Below, piece by piece: positions 24,416 to 35,363 of a stretch of 64,000 nucleotides of DNA. The notes below the pieces were generated by a model. The model was not told the DNA's origin. It did no database searches and saw nothing but the letters and a program-made list of their open reading frames with translations. Within the stretch, counting starts at the first letter, position 1, and each line of letters begins with the position of its first letter. The DNA comes from Solirubrobacterales bacterium (lineage in GTDB: Bacteria > Actinomycetota > Thermoleophilia > Solirubrobacterales > 70-9). The stretch is from NCBI GenBank assembly GCA_017882505.1, contig JADGPJ010000002.1:17073-81072 (forward strand). The letters are read 5' to 3'. Position numbers and translations under genes: made by a program.

Positions 24416-25261
24416 ATGCCCGAGCTGCCTGAGGTCGAGATCGTCGCGCGGCGGCTGAACAGCAGTCTCTCCGGAGCTGTCGTCGAATCGGCGTCGGCTC
24501 CCGGGATGAATGTGATGAAGACCTTCGAGCCGCCGCTGGAAGCCTTGACCGGGCGCAACGTCACGCGAGTACGACGGGTCGGCAAGATGCCGGTGGTCGA
24601 GTTCGGCGACCTGGCGCTGCTGGTCCACCTGATGTCGGCGGGCCGGCTGAAGGCGTTCGACAAACGGGCGTCGGCGAAAGACCGGGCCTCGCGGGTGCTG
24701 ATCCGCCTCGCCGACGGGCGCGAGCTGCGGCTGCGGGAGTTCGGGACCAAGCAGCGGGCCTGGGCGAAGCTGCTGGCGACCGAGGCCGTGGCCGAGGACG
24801 AGATGGTGAAGTCGCTGGGCCCCGAAGCCTGGCCCCCTCCTTCGCTCGAGGAGCTGGCCGCGGCGGTCGATCACCCCAGGCACCTGCATCCGCTGTTGCG
24901 CCACCAGAAAGACATCGCCGGAATCGGCCGCTCCTGGGTCGACGAGATCCTCTGGGAGGCGCGGCTATCGCCGTTCAAGAAGGGGTCGGAGCTGGACCCG
25001 GGGGAGATCGAGCGCCTGCACGCCGCCCTCCACGTCCTCGGCGACGCGATCGACCACTACGAGCAGACGATCGGCGAGCAGGTCCCCGACAAGGTGCCGA
25101 TGCCGCTCCAGGTCCACCGTCGCGAGGGGCAGCCCTGCCCCCGTTGCGGAACCACGATCGAGGCCGTCTTCTTCTCCGAGCACCAGACCAACTACTGCCC
25201 CAAGGAGCAGACCGGCGGCCGCGTCCTCAAAGACCGCCGCCTCTCGCGGCTACTCAAGTAG
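24416..25261 (+). CDS. mutM: Formamidopyrimidine-DNA glycosylase (Fpg/Nei family)
   Basis: 281 residues. The mature N-terminus is PELPEVEIVARRL, with the catalytic Pro1 and Glu2. KMPVVEFGDLALLVHLMSAGR follows, with the Lys of the family. The H2TH region reads HQKDIAGIGRSWVDEILWEA. The C-terminal zinc finger is C-PRC-G...YCPKEQ; the fourth position is Lys-Glu where a Cys is usual, so the finger looks like C-x2-C-x17-C only. That is a deviation worth noting. Removes oxidised purines from DNA. Convergent with nadC, overlapping by 8 bp. Confidence 0.93.
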   Translation: MPELPEVEIVARRLNSSLSGAVVESASAPGMNVMKTFEPPLEALTGRNVTRVRRVGKMPVVEFGDLALLVHLMSAGRLKAFDKRASAKDRASRVLIRLADGRELRLREFGTKQRAWAKLLATEAVAEDEMVKSLGPEAWPPPSLEELAAAVDHPRHLHPLLRHQKDIAGIGRSWVDEILWEARLSPFKKGSELDPGEIERLHAALHVLGDAIDHYEQTIGEQVPDKVPMPLQVHRREGQPCPRCGTTIEAVFFSEHQTNYCPKEQTGGRVLKDRRLSRLLK

Positions 25262-26114
25262 CTGGTTCGAGCAGGAGACTGAAGTCGAGGGTCGGGGCCG
25301 AATGGGTGAGGGCGCCGATCGAGATGAAGTCGACGCCGGTCTCGGCGATCGCCCGCACCGTCTCCATGCTGACGCCGCCCGAGGCCTCGAGCGAGGGTCC
25401 CTTGCCGGCGCCCGAGTTCTCGTCGCGAAGCTTCACCGCGCCGCGCAGGGTCTCGGTGTCCATGTTGTCGAGCAGCAGCAGGTCAGCGCCCGTGCCGAGC
25501 GCGTAGGCGGTTTCGTCGAGGTTGCGGACCTCGACCTCGATCGCCAGGTCCGGATATGAAGTGCGGGCGCCGTGGACGGCCTTGGCGAGGCTTCCGGCGA
25601 GGGCGATGTGGTTCTCCTTGATCAGGATCGCGTCGTAGAGGCCCATGCGGTGGTTGCGACCGCCGCCGGCGGCAACCGCGGCCTTCTCCAGCCGCCGCAG
25701 CCCCGGCGTCGTCTTGCGGGTGTCGAGGATGCGGGCGCCGGTGCCGGCGACCGCCTCAACGAAGCGGGCCGTCAGCGTCGCCACTCCGGAGAGGTGCCCA
25801 AGGAAGTTGAGCGCGGTCCGCTCCGCCACCAGCAGCGAACGCGCCGAGCCGGTGGCGAGCAGCACGTCGGCCGGCACCTCCTCCCTCCACCGCCCCTCGA
25901 CGACGAGGTTGTCGACGTCATCGACCCCGCACTGGCGCATCGTCTCGGCGACCACCGCCAGACCGCTGACCACTCCCGGCTGTTTCTGGACGATCCGGGC
26001 GCGGGCGCGGGCGGCGGCCGGCACCGTCGACTCCGAGGTCACGTCGCCGGTGCCGACGTCCTCGGCGAGGGCGCGGGCGACCAGGTCCTCGAGCGGCTCC
26101 CCGGGTTCGGCCAT
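25254..26114 (-). CDS. nadC: Nicotinate-nucleotide pyrophosphorylase (quinolinate phosphoribosyltransferase)
   Basis: 286 residues. It converts quinolinate and PRPP to nicotinate mononucleotide. Family motifs: EDVGTGDVTSE near the N-terminus, ERTALNFLGHLSGVAT, ILDTRKTTPGLR with the PRPP/substrate-binding Arg and Lys, GGGRNHRMGLYDAILIKENH, and EVEVRNLDE. The C-terminus carries LEASGGVSMETV and DFISIGALTHS. Works directly downstream of NadA in the pathway. The stop overlaps the end of mutM. Confidence 0.97.
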   Translation of the reverse strand: MAEPGEPLEDLVARALAEDVGTGDVTSESTVPAAARARARIVQKQPGVVSGLAVVAETMRQCGVDDVDNLVVEGRWREEVPADVLLATGSARSLLVAERTALNFLGHLSGVATLTARFVEAVAGTGARILDTRKTTPGLRRLEKAAVAAGGGRNHRMGLYDAILIKENHIALAGSLAKAVHGARTSYPDLAIEVEVRNLDETAYALGTGADLLLLDNMDTETLRGAVKLRDENSGAGKGPSLEASGGVSMETVRAIAETGVDFISIGALTHSAPTLDFSLLLEPAT

Positions 26115-26226
26115 CGCGCCAGCCTAGATCACCGCCGAGCTCGGTTTCGTTCGGCATAGCGCAACAAAACGCGAGCTCAGCGGTCGGACCTCACGTTTCG
26201 GGCTATCGCCGCGTTTAATCCACAGA

Positions 26227-26688
26227 GTGAGTGCACTGCCGCCCTTCCAGGTCCTGATCGACGAGCACGCCGGCGACGTGATGGCGGTGCTGCGCGCGGC
26301 GGTCGGCCGCGACGGCGCCGAGGACTGCTTCCAGGAGACGTTCCTCTCCGCCCTGCGGGCCTACCCGCAGCTGAAAGACAGCGGCAACCTGCGCGGCTGG
26401 CTGATCACGATCGCCCACCGCAAGGCCGTCGATCACCACCGTGCCCGCGGCCGCAGGCCGCTGCCGGTCGCCGAAGTGGCCGAGGTGGCGGTCGAGGACC
26501 CGCGGCCGGGTGGGGATATCTGGGCGGCGGTCGGCGGCCTGCCACCGAAGCAGCGGGCAGCGGTGACCCTGCGCTACGCCGGCGATCTCCCCCACGCCGA
26601 GATCGCCGACGCCCTCGGCTGCTCGCCCGCGGCGGCGCGACGCAGCCTGCACGAGGGAATCAAACGACTGAGGAAGGAGCTGGCATGA
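26227..26688 (+). CDS. ECF-type RNA polymerase sigma factor
   Basis: 153 residues, GTG start. Region 2 (about 10-75) includes DCFQETFLSALRAYPQL and the NLRGWLITIAHRKAVDHHRA segment. Region 4 (about 100-150) has LPPKQRAAVTLRYAGDLPHAEIADALGCSPAAARRSL, a helix-turn-helix. Regions 1 and 3 are absent, as expected for the extracytoplasmic-function group. The last codons overlap the ogt start in ATGA. No anti-sigma factor is adjacent. Confidence 0.9.
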   Translation: MSALPPFQVLIDEHAGDVMAVLRAAVGRDGAEDCFQETFLSALRAYPQLKDSGNLRGWLITIAHRKAVDHHRARGRRPLPVAEVAEVAVEDPRPGGDIWAAVGGLPPKQRAAVTLRYAGDLPHAEIADALGCSPAAARRSLHEGIKRLRKELA

Positions 26689-27254
26689 CCAAGCATGCGC
26701 TGAGGAGCCTCACCGAGCGCGCCTCCGCGGAGGGCCTGCTCGACGTCGCCTACACCACGACCGACTCCCCGTTCGGCACTCTGCTGCTGGCGAAGACGCC
26801 GCGGGGGCTGGTGCGGATCGGCCTGCCGAACCAGGACGCCGACGATCTGCTGGTCGATCTGGCGCGGCGGGTCTCGCCGCGCGTCCTCGAGGCCCCGGCC
26901 GAGCTCGACGAGACGCGGCGCGAGCTCGACCTCTACTTCGAGGGCAAGCTCGACCGCTTCGACCTGCCGCTCGACTGGCAGCTCAGCGCGGGCTTCCGCC
27001 TCAAGGTGCTGCGGGCGATCGCCCGCATCCCCTACGGACAGACCCGCAACTACACGCAGATGGCGAGGAGCGCCGGCAACCAGCGCGCGGTGCGCGCCGC
27101 CGGCACCGCCTGCGGCCGCAACCCGATCCCCCTCGTCGTCCCCTGTCACCGCGTCCTGCGCAGCGGCGGCGCTCTCGGGGGCTACGGCGGCGGGTTGCCG
27201 ATGAAGCGGCGGCTGCTGGAGATCGAGGGCGTACTGGACGCAGAGGCCGCTTAG
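26685..27254 (+). CDS. ogt: Methylated-DNA--[protein]-cysteine S-methyltransferase
   Basis: 189 residues. It removes O6-alkyl groups from guanine by suicidal transfer to Cys. The active site is VVPCHRVLRSGGALGGYGGG, the PCHRV hallmark near residue 153. Upstream is the DNA-recognition helix region IPYGQTRNYTQMA and the Asn-containing hinge NPIPLV. The N-terminal domain is SPFGTLLLAKTPRGL. It is translationally coupled to the ECF sigma factor, suggesting that alkylation or related stress regulation runs through that sigma (inference). Confidence 0.96.
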   Translation: MTKHALRSLTERASAEGLLDVAYTTTDSPFGTLLLAKTPRGLVRIGLPNQDADDLLVDLARRVSPRVLEAPAELDETRRELDLYFEGKLDRFDLPLDWQLSAGFRLKVLRAIARIPYGQTRNYTQMARSAGNQRAVRAAGTACGRNPIPLVVPCHRVLRSGGALGGYGGGLPMKRRLLEIEGVLDAEAA

Positions 27255-27290
27255 CTAAAGGGTTTCCGCCGACGTTCCGATCGAAGGAGC

Positions 27291-27980
27291 ATGAGACGGA
27301 AGTTCGGGATCACCGACAGCGAGGACCCACGCGCGATCAGGCTCGCCTGGTGGGCGTCGTTCTTCGCCACGGTGATGCTGATCGCGTTACTGGGCGTCGC
27401 CCGGTCGGCCCAAGCCCTGACGTCGCCCGGTGCCGCCGGCCCAACCACCTCCGCCATCTCGCTTCCGGTTGAAGAAGGCGAATCTGAAGCAGAAGGCGAA
27501 GAAGAAGAATTCGAAGCCGAAGAATGCGAAGCCGAAGAAGAAGGCGAAGAAGAAGAATGCATAGCCGAAGAAGCAGCGGCCGAAGCTTCTGAGGAGTGCG
27601 TTCTGAGCAGCGCCTCAGCCTCCGTCTCCGCCAGTCTCGCCAGCGACAAGGTCCGCCTCTCGATCCACTACACGGCCTTCTCCCCCGGCAGCGTCGAAGT
27701 CCTCTACTGGCTGCGCGGCAGCAAGGGCCCGCTGAGCCTCGGCAGGGAAAAGGACCGCCTCGGCAGGAAGGGCGTCCTCCGCCAAACCGAGATCCTGACC
27801 GCGGCGCAGATGACCAAGGCGGCGGCGGCCAAGAGCTTCACCGTCCAGCTCCGCCCCGCCAACGCACCGCGCTACTGCCACAGCCTGCTCGACCGGCACC
27901 TGACCATCCGCCATGCCACCGCCGGCCGCCTCACCTGGTCGGACCCCGAAATGGGCTACCGCTTCTCGCGGCAGCCCTAG
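27291..27980 (+). CDS. Membrane-anchored protein with acidic Glu-rich tract
   Basis: 229 residues. A short cytoplasmic N-terminus, one hydrophobic segment (about 20-43, signal or anchor), then an extremely acidic tract (about 60-105) of Glu with Gly, Ala and a few Cys, and a C-terminal domain of about 125 residues (DKVRLSIHYTAFSPGSVEVLYWL and later AKSFTVQLRP). In the acidic tract nearly every Glu is GAA, forming a purine-rich GAAGAA-like DNA repeat, against GAG elsewhere in the window. That suggests slippage-prone expansion or a distinct history. Two Cys in the tract plus one at ARYCHS may be structural. No family recognised. Confidence 0.6.
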   Translation: MRRKFGITDSEDPRAIRLAWWASFFATVMLIALLGVARSAQALTSPGAAGPTTSAISLPVEEGESEAEGEEEEFEAEECEAEEEGEEEECIAEEAAAEASEECVLSSASASVSASLASDKVRLSIHYTAFSPGSVEVLYWLRGSKGPLSLGREKDRLGRKGVLRQTEILTAAQMTKAAAAKSFTVQLRPANAPRYCHSLLDRHLTIRHATAGRLTWSDPEMGYRFSRQP

Positions 27981-27999
27981 AGACCCCCACGCCGGTACT

Positions 28000-28644
28000 T
28001 CAGGCGGGAAGGGTCTCGCGCAGCCAGACGGTCGCGTCGGCGAGGTGCGAGGGATCGATCTGGTGGCCGATCTCGGACTCGCGGTACTCGACCTCGAGAC
28101 CGCCCGCCACGATCAGATCGCGCGCCCGCTGGGCGAACTCGATCCCGATCACCGGGTCGGGGCGACCGTGGGCGATGAAGACCCGCGTCTGCCGGCGGTC
28201 GGCGAACGACGGCTCCCAACCTTCCACCGTCGGCACGAAGCCGCTGAAGGCGAGGATCCCGGCGACCGCGGGCCGATCGGCGCCGAGCCCCATCGCGTAG
28301 CTCATCACCGTGCCCATCGAGAAGCCGCCGAGGACGGTCCGCTCGGGTCCGACCCCGGTCTCCTTCCAGAGCCGGTCGTGGAGCTCGGCGAGGGCGGCCC
28401 GGGCAGCCCGGAAGGTGTCGGGGTCGGGGAAGCCGACCCGCGGCACCAGGTACCAGTGGTACCCGGCCGAGCCGGGCAGGGTCAGCGGCGCCCGCGGCGT
28501 CACCACCCGCAGCCTCGCCGCCGGGTCGAGGTGGTCGGCCAGCCGCAGCAGGTCGCGCTCGTCGGTGCCGCGGCCGTGGTGGAGCACCAGCAGCCCCTCC
28601 GGCTCGGCGGCCGCCGGTCGCTCCAGGTGTCGCAGCGCATCCAC
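28000..28644 (-). CDS. Phospholipase/carboxylesterase family alpha/beta hydrolase
   Basis: 214 residues, GTG start at 28644, 2 nt after the prfB stop. Nucleophile elbow GGFSMGTVM (GxSxG), oxyanion region LVLHHGRGTDERDLL, acid in HGRPDPVIG and a catalytic His in SEIGHQID. This is the layout of small serine esterases/acyl-protein thioesterases with broad ester substrates. Cytoplasmic, no signal peptide. The first half carries an AGYHWYLVPRVGF motif typical of the family. Confidence 0.88.
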   Translation of the reverse strand: MDALRHLERPAAAEPEGLLVLHHGRGTDERDLLRLADHLDPAARLRVVTPRAPLTLPGSAGYHWYLVPRVGFPDPDTFRAARAALAELHDRLWKETGVGPERTVLGGFSMGTVMSYAMGLGADRPAVAGILAFSGFVPTVEGWEPSFADRRQTRVFIAHGRPDPVIGIEFAQRARDLIVAGGLEVEYRESEIGHQIDPSHLADATVWLRETLPA

Positions 28645-28646
28645 CG

Positions 28647-29766
28647 CTAGGAGGCCGAGGAGGCCGCCGTCTTGTTCAGGTAGTCGCGCACGAACTCGTC
28701 GAGGTCGCCGTCGAGCACCCGCTGCACGTCGCCGACCTCGTGCTCGGTGCGGTGGTCCTTGACCATCGTGTACGGGTGAAGGACGTAGCTGCGGATCTGC
28801 GAGCCCCAGGCGACGTCTTTGACCTCACCCCTCGCCCGCGCCATCTCCTCGGCGCGTTTGCGCTCCTCCAGCTCGATCAGCTTCGAGCGCAGGAACTGCA
28901 TCGCCACCGCCTTGTTCTGGGTCTGCGAGCGCTCGTTCTGGCACTGGACGACGGTGCCGGTCGGCAGGTGGGTGATCCGCACCGCCGAGTCGGTCTTGTT
29001 GACGTGCTGGCCGCCGGCGCCGGAAGCGCGGTAGGTGTCGATCCGGAGGTCGGCGTCGTCGACCTCGACCTCGACCCCGGCGTCGACCAGCGGGCCGACG
29101 TCGACCTGGGCGAAGCTGGTGTGGCGCCGCGAGGAGGAGTCGAAGGGGGAGATCCGGACCAGCCGGTGAACGCCTCGCTCGGCCGCGAAGAGGCCGTAGG
29201 CGTTCTCGCCGCGGGCGATGAAGGTCGCCGACTTGAGGCCGGCCTCCTCCCCCGGCGAGGCCTCCTTCATCTCGACCTCGAAGCCGCGCCGTTCGGACCA
29301 GCGCAGGTACATCCGCAGGAGGATCTCGGCCCAGTCCTGGGAGTCGGTCCCCCCCGCCCCCGCGTGAACGGTGACGACGGCGTCGCCGGCGTCGTACTCG
29401 CCGCTGAACAGGCGTCCCTCCTCGAGCTCGCCGAGGCGCCGCTCGGCTGAGCTCAGCTGCGAGCCCAGCTCGGCGGCGATCTCCTCGTCCTCCGCCGCCA
29501 TCTCCGCCAGGTCGGCGAGGTCGGCGACATCGGACTCGAGGCCGCGGAACAACTCCAGCCGGCGCTGCGCCCGTGCGTGCGCGGCGGAGGTGCGGGCGGC
29601 CGCCTCCTGGTCGTCCCAGAAGCCGGGCCGGCCCATCTCCTCCTCCAGGCGCGCCGCCTCGGTCTCTAGCGCAGCTGGGTCAAAGGTAGTCCGAGAGCAG
29701 GGACAGCTGCTCGCGGACGGCGGCCAGGCGCGGCGCTACGGATTCGGTAGGGGCGGCCTCGGCCAT
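28647..29766 (-). CDS. prfB: Peptide chain release factor 2, with programmed +1 frameshift
   Basis: The gene is read as 29766-29683 followed by 29681-28647, giving 372 residues. The first 28 codons end ...LSDYL and meet CTT TGA C, the classic RF2 frameshift site. After a +1 shift the frame continues DPAALETEAARLEEEMG and on to the stop. RF2 identity: anticodon-like SPF in RISPFDSSSRRH, and the GGQ catalytic motif in SGAGGQHVNKTDSAVR. RF2 releases peptides at UGA and UAA. The frameshift makes its own synthesis depend on RF2 level. Confidence 0.97.
29679..29685 (-). promoter_or_regulatory. Programmed +1 frameshift site of prfB
   Basis: The minus strand reads CTTTGAC: the Leu codon CTT is followed by in-frame TGA, and skipping one base puts GAC in frame. 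The E. coli stimulator AGGGGG three bases upstream is not present; the six codons before it are CTG TCC CTG CTC TCG GAC. Confidence 0.93.
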
Positions 29767-29775
29767 GGTTGAAGA

Positions 29776-30171
29776 CTACCCATGGGTGAAGCCATAGCCC
29801 CGCAGCGCCTCGGCGCGGTCCTCGTAGGGTCGCCAGCTCAGAACCCGGCGATCGTGCAGCTCGAACGCCCAGGCCATCTCGTCCTCGCTCGCCAGCGTGC
29901 CGTCCTCTTCCCAGTGCCAGCGGCGGCGGATCAGGGCCACAGCTCGCCCACCACCGCCCTCCAGCCCTTCCTCGTAGAGCTGCTCGAGCTCGATCGTCTG
30001 CTGGACGCCGCCCGGCGCCCGGGTCGCCCAGAGCCGCGCCGCCGCGGGCCCCTTGCGCAGCCCCCTGCTCGCGTGCAGCTCGACCTCCGGATCGAGCACC
30101 GCGACGAACCCGTCGAGGTCCCGCTCGTTGAAGGCCCGAATGAACTCCCGGACCGGGTCAGAAACCTTCAT
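29776..30171 (-). CDS. SnoaL/NTF2-like domain protein
   Basis: 131 residues forming a single cone-shaped alpha+beta domain: DPVREFIRAFNERDLDGFVAVLDPEVELHAS at the N-terminus is typical of SnoaL-like/NTF2 folds, with later strands around RRWHWEEDG and HDRRVLSWRPYED. Members include ketosteroid isomerases and polyketide cyclases as well as non-enzymatic dimers. No catalytic assignment is possible. It lies 10 nt upstream of the prfB start, same strand, so it may be co-transcribed. Confidence 0.75.
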   Translation of the reverse strand: MKVSDPVREFIRAFNERDLDGFVAVLDPEVELHASRGLRKGPAAARLWATRAPGGVQQTIELEQLYEEGLEGGGGRAVALIRRRWHWEEDGTLASEDEMAWAFELHDRRVLSWRPYEDRAEALRGYGFTHG

Positions 30172-30325
30172 GGCTCAGCCCGAGGAAAGTCACGGCCGCG
30201 AAAAGCAAGCAGGTCGGTGGACGCAGGAAGCGAGGTGAGGGGAGCGCACTGGTTAGTGCGTGACCAGATCCGAGCGACCGAGGACGCCGAGATGCGCCGC
30301 TTTGCAGCGGCCGCGCCGGCCGCTC

Positions 30326-33154
<2,829 letters not shown>

Positions 33155-33268
33155 TGCTCAAGAGTAGCGAGGGGGGACGGCTCGCCCTTTCCGCCCAGGT
33201 AGAAAACCCCCTTGCCCTCGGCAAGTGACGGGCGTAGCATCGAGGCTCGAACCCAAAGGAGGTAACTC

Positions 33269-33628
33269 GTGCGGATTGAGATTCGGGGCCGAAACGTCGA
33301 GATGACGGATGACCTGCGTGAGATGGTGCGGAAGCGATTCCAGCGCTTGGGTCAGCAGGTCTCAGTCCTGGCGACCCTGGAGGTCGTGCTCTCGGAGGAG
33401 CGCAACCCCTCGATCACTGACAGCCAGGTGGCGGAGGCGACCTTCTACCTCAAGGGAGTGACCCTGCGGGCGCGCGAGGCGTCGCCGGAGATGACCCATT
33501 CCGTGCATGAACTGGCCGAGGACGTGCGACGCCAGGTCAAGAAGCACCGCGACCTGCGGCGCAAGCGCCGGCGGACCCGGCAGCTCGTCGACCGGATGCG
33601 CGGCCGGCCGGCCGAGTCGCATCCGTAG
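33269..33628 (+). CDS. hpf: Ribosome hibernation promoting factor, short form
   Basis: 119 residues from GTG at 33269, with a strong AAAGGAGG 7 nt upstream. The HPF/YfiA beta-alpha-beta-beta-beta-alpha domain reads RIEIRGRNVEMTDDLREMV, VLSEERNPSITD, AEATFYLKGVTLRAREASPEM, and a basic C-terminal helix. It binds the 30S decoding region and silences ribosomes in starvation. The C-terminal dimerisation domain of long HPF (~190 aa), which is the usual actinobacterial form, is missing. The protein ends in an Arg-rich tail instead. Confidence 0.88.
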   Translation: MRIEIRGRNVEMTDDLREMVRKRFQRLGQQVSVLATLEVVLSEERNPSITDSQVAEATFYLKGVTLRAREASPEMTHSVHELAEDVRRQVKKHRDLRRKRRRTRQLVDRMRGRPAESHP

Positions 33629-33643
33629 CGCCCCGATCCGTCT

Positions 33644-34267
33644 CTAGAGGCGGCGGGCGAAGGTGACGGCGACGACACGAGCGGCGCCGCTCGAACGCAG
33701 CGCTTTGGCGCAGGCGGTGAGGGTGGCGCCGGTGGTCAACACGTCGTCGACCAGCATGACGCTGCGGGGCGCCGCTCTCGTGGCCTGAATCCGGGGTGGG
33801 TGGCCGATCCGCTCGGCGCGGCGACGGCCGACCTGACGGCGCGCGCCGCGCCGCGCCAGGCACGGCTCGAGCGAGGCCCCGAGGCGCTCCGCGAGGGCGG
33901 CCGCGAGCTCACCGGCGGGATCGAAGCCGCGGCGCCGCAGCCGCGACGGCGCCGCCGGGACGGGGACGATCGCGCCGCTCAGCATGTGAGCCGGGGCGAG
34001 CCAGTGAATTCGGTCAGCCATCAGGTCGGCGACCGGGAGCAGATGGCGGAACTTCAGCGCCCCGACCAGGTTGCGGGCAACACCCTCGTGCGGGGCCGAG
34101 GACCAGGCACGGTCGAGGCCGGACGGGCCCTTGCCGAGCAACGGCTCGGCCGCCGCGAGCCGGCGTCCGCAGCGACCGCAGAGGACCGCCTCGGGCCGGC
34201 ACGAACGCCCGCAGGCGGCGCAGATGGACGGCACCAGCCCGGTCGCGACTGCGCGGAGAATCTCCAT
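33644..34267 (-). CDS. ComF family phosphoribosyltransferase-like protein
   Basis: 207 residues. An N-terminal zinc-ribbon-like pair, CAACGRSC and LCGRCG, is followed by a type I phosphoribosyltransferase domain with the PRPP loop VMLVDDVLTTGATL and the LRRRGFDPAGELA block. ComF proteins take part in DNA uptake or competence in some bacteria and have unclear roles in actinobacteria. Convergent with hpf (15 nt between stops). Confidence 0.92.
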   Translation of the reverse strand: MEILRAVATGLVPSICAACGRSCRPEAVLCGRCGRRLAAAEPLLGKGPSGLDRAWSSAPHEGVARNLVGALKFRHLLPVADLMADRIHWLAPAHMLSGAIVPVPAAPSRLRRRGFDPAGELAAALAERLGASLEPCLARRGARRQVGRRRAERIGHPPRIQATRAAPRSVMLVDDVLTTGATLTACAKALRSSGAARVVAVTFARRL

Positions 34268-34349
34268 GCACCGATCCTGCGGCGCGGCGGCGCACGCGTT
34301 GCTCGCGAATCGTCAAATATGCGTCAGAACTTCGTCGCCGCCGGCGCGC

Positions 34350-35363
34350 TCAGCCGCGGCGAGCGGCGATCGCGCCGACCAGAACCGTGCCGGCGGCGAT
34401 CTCGGCGCCGGGCAGGACGATCACCTCGCGCAGACGGCTGTTGGCGCCGATCCGTACTCGATCGCCGATCACCGCCGGACCGTCGATGCGGACGTCGTCG
34501 GCGATCTCGCAGCCTGGGCCGAGCAGCACCGGCCCCTTCAATGCGCCCTCGTCGCCTTCGGGCTCACCGCTGCGGAACCCGTCCACGACTTCTCCCTCGC
34601 TCTCGACCTCGACGGCGGCGCTGAGCGCGTCGAGGTTGCCGCTGCGCAGCTCCTCGAGGTTGCCGATGTCGTTCCAGTAGTCGTCGATCTCGTGCGAGTA
34701 GAACGGCACGTCGGCCTCCAGCAGGCGGGGGAAGACGTCCATCGCCCAGTCGGCGAACCCGGGCGGGTCGCCGGGACCGGCGGCCTTGCTGGTTGCCGGG
34801 TCGGGGAAGAAATCGAAGATCTCCGAGCGGAACATGTAGATGCCGCAGTTGGCGAGGTCGGAGAGCGCCTCGGCGGAGTCGGGCTTCTCCTGGAAGCCCT
34901 GGATGCGGCGATCGGCGCCGGTGATCGCGACCCCGAACTGGCTGGTGTCCTCGACCCGCTTCGTCGCCAGCGTCGCGATCCCGTCGTGGGACTCGTGGAA
35001 CTGCCGCATCGACGTCAGGTCGATGTCGGTGAGGGCGTCGCCGGAGATCACCAGGAAGCTCTCGCCGAGGAACTCGGCGGCCTTGCGGACGCCACCGGAG
35101 GTGCCCAGCAACTGCTCCTCGCGACTGTATGAAAGCTCAACTCCGCAGCCTGAACCGTCGCCGAAGCGCTCTTCGATCAGCTCCGGGAACCAGTGCAGGT
35201 TGGCGATCGTCTGAGCGAAGTCATGGCGGGCCAGGAGGCGAAGTATGTGCTCCATCACCGGCCGGTTGAGAACCGGCACCATCGGCTTCGGCATCTCGTA
35301 GGTGATCGGGCGCAGGCGCGTGCCCAGGCCGGCGGCGAGGACCATCGCCCGCATCGCGCTCAT
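34350..35363 (-). CDS. NDP-sugar pyrophosphorylase (mannose-1-phosphate guanylyltransferase type)
   Basis: 337 residues. The nucleotidyltransferase domain opens AMVLAAGLGTRLRPITYEMPKPMVPVLNRP, whose G-x-G-T-R-x(n)-K-P motif binds nucleotide and phosphate. Metal ligand Asp is in LVISGDALTDID. The C-terminal ~80 residues are hexapeptide left-handed beta-helix repeats (GPAVIGDRVRIGANSRL). It makes an NDP-sugar from sugar-1-phosphate, probably GDP-mannose or a dNDP-hexose. The start overlaps the isomerase stop in ATGA. Confidence 0.88.
   Translation of the reverse strand: MSAMRAMVLAAGLGTRLRPITYEMPKPMVPVLNRPVMEHILRLLARHDFAQTIANLHWFPELIEERFGDGSGCGVELSYSREEQLLGTSGGVRKAAEFLGESFLVISGDALTDIDLTSMRQFHESHDGIATLATKRVEDTSQFGVAITGADRRIQGFQEKPDSAEALSDLANCGIYMFRSEIFDFFPDPATSKAAGPGDPPGFADWAMDVFPRLLEADVPFYSHEIDDYWNDIGNLEELRSGNLDALSAAVEVESEGEVVDGFRSGEPEGDEGALKGPVLLGPGCEIADDVRIDGPAVIGDRVRIGANSRLREVIVLPGAEIAAGTVLVGAIAARRG

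Noticed and set aside
27460-27600. A CRISPR-like or tandem repeat array in the purine-rich tract
   Set aside because: The units are GAA-codon repeats inside one open frame, with no constant repeat-spacer structure.
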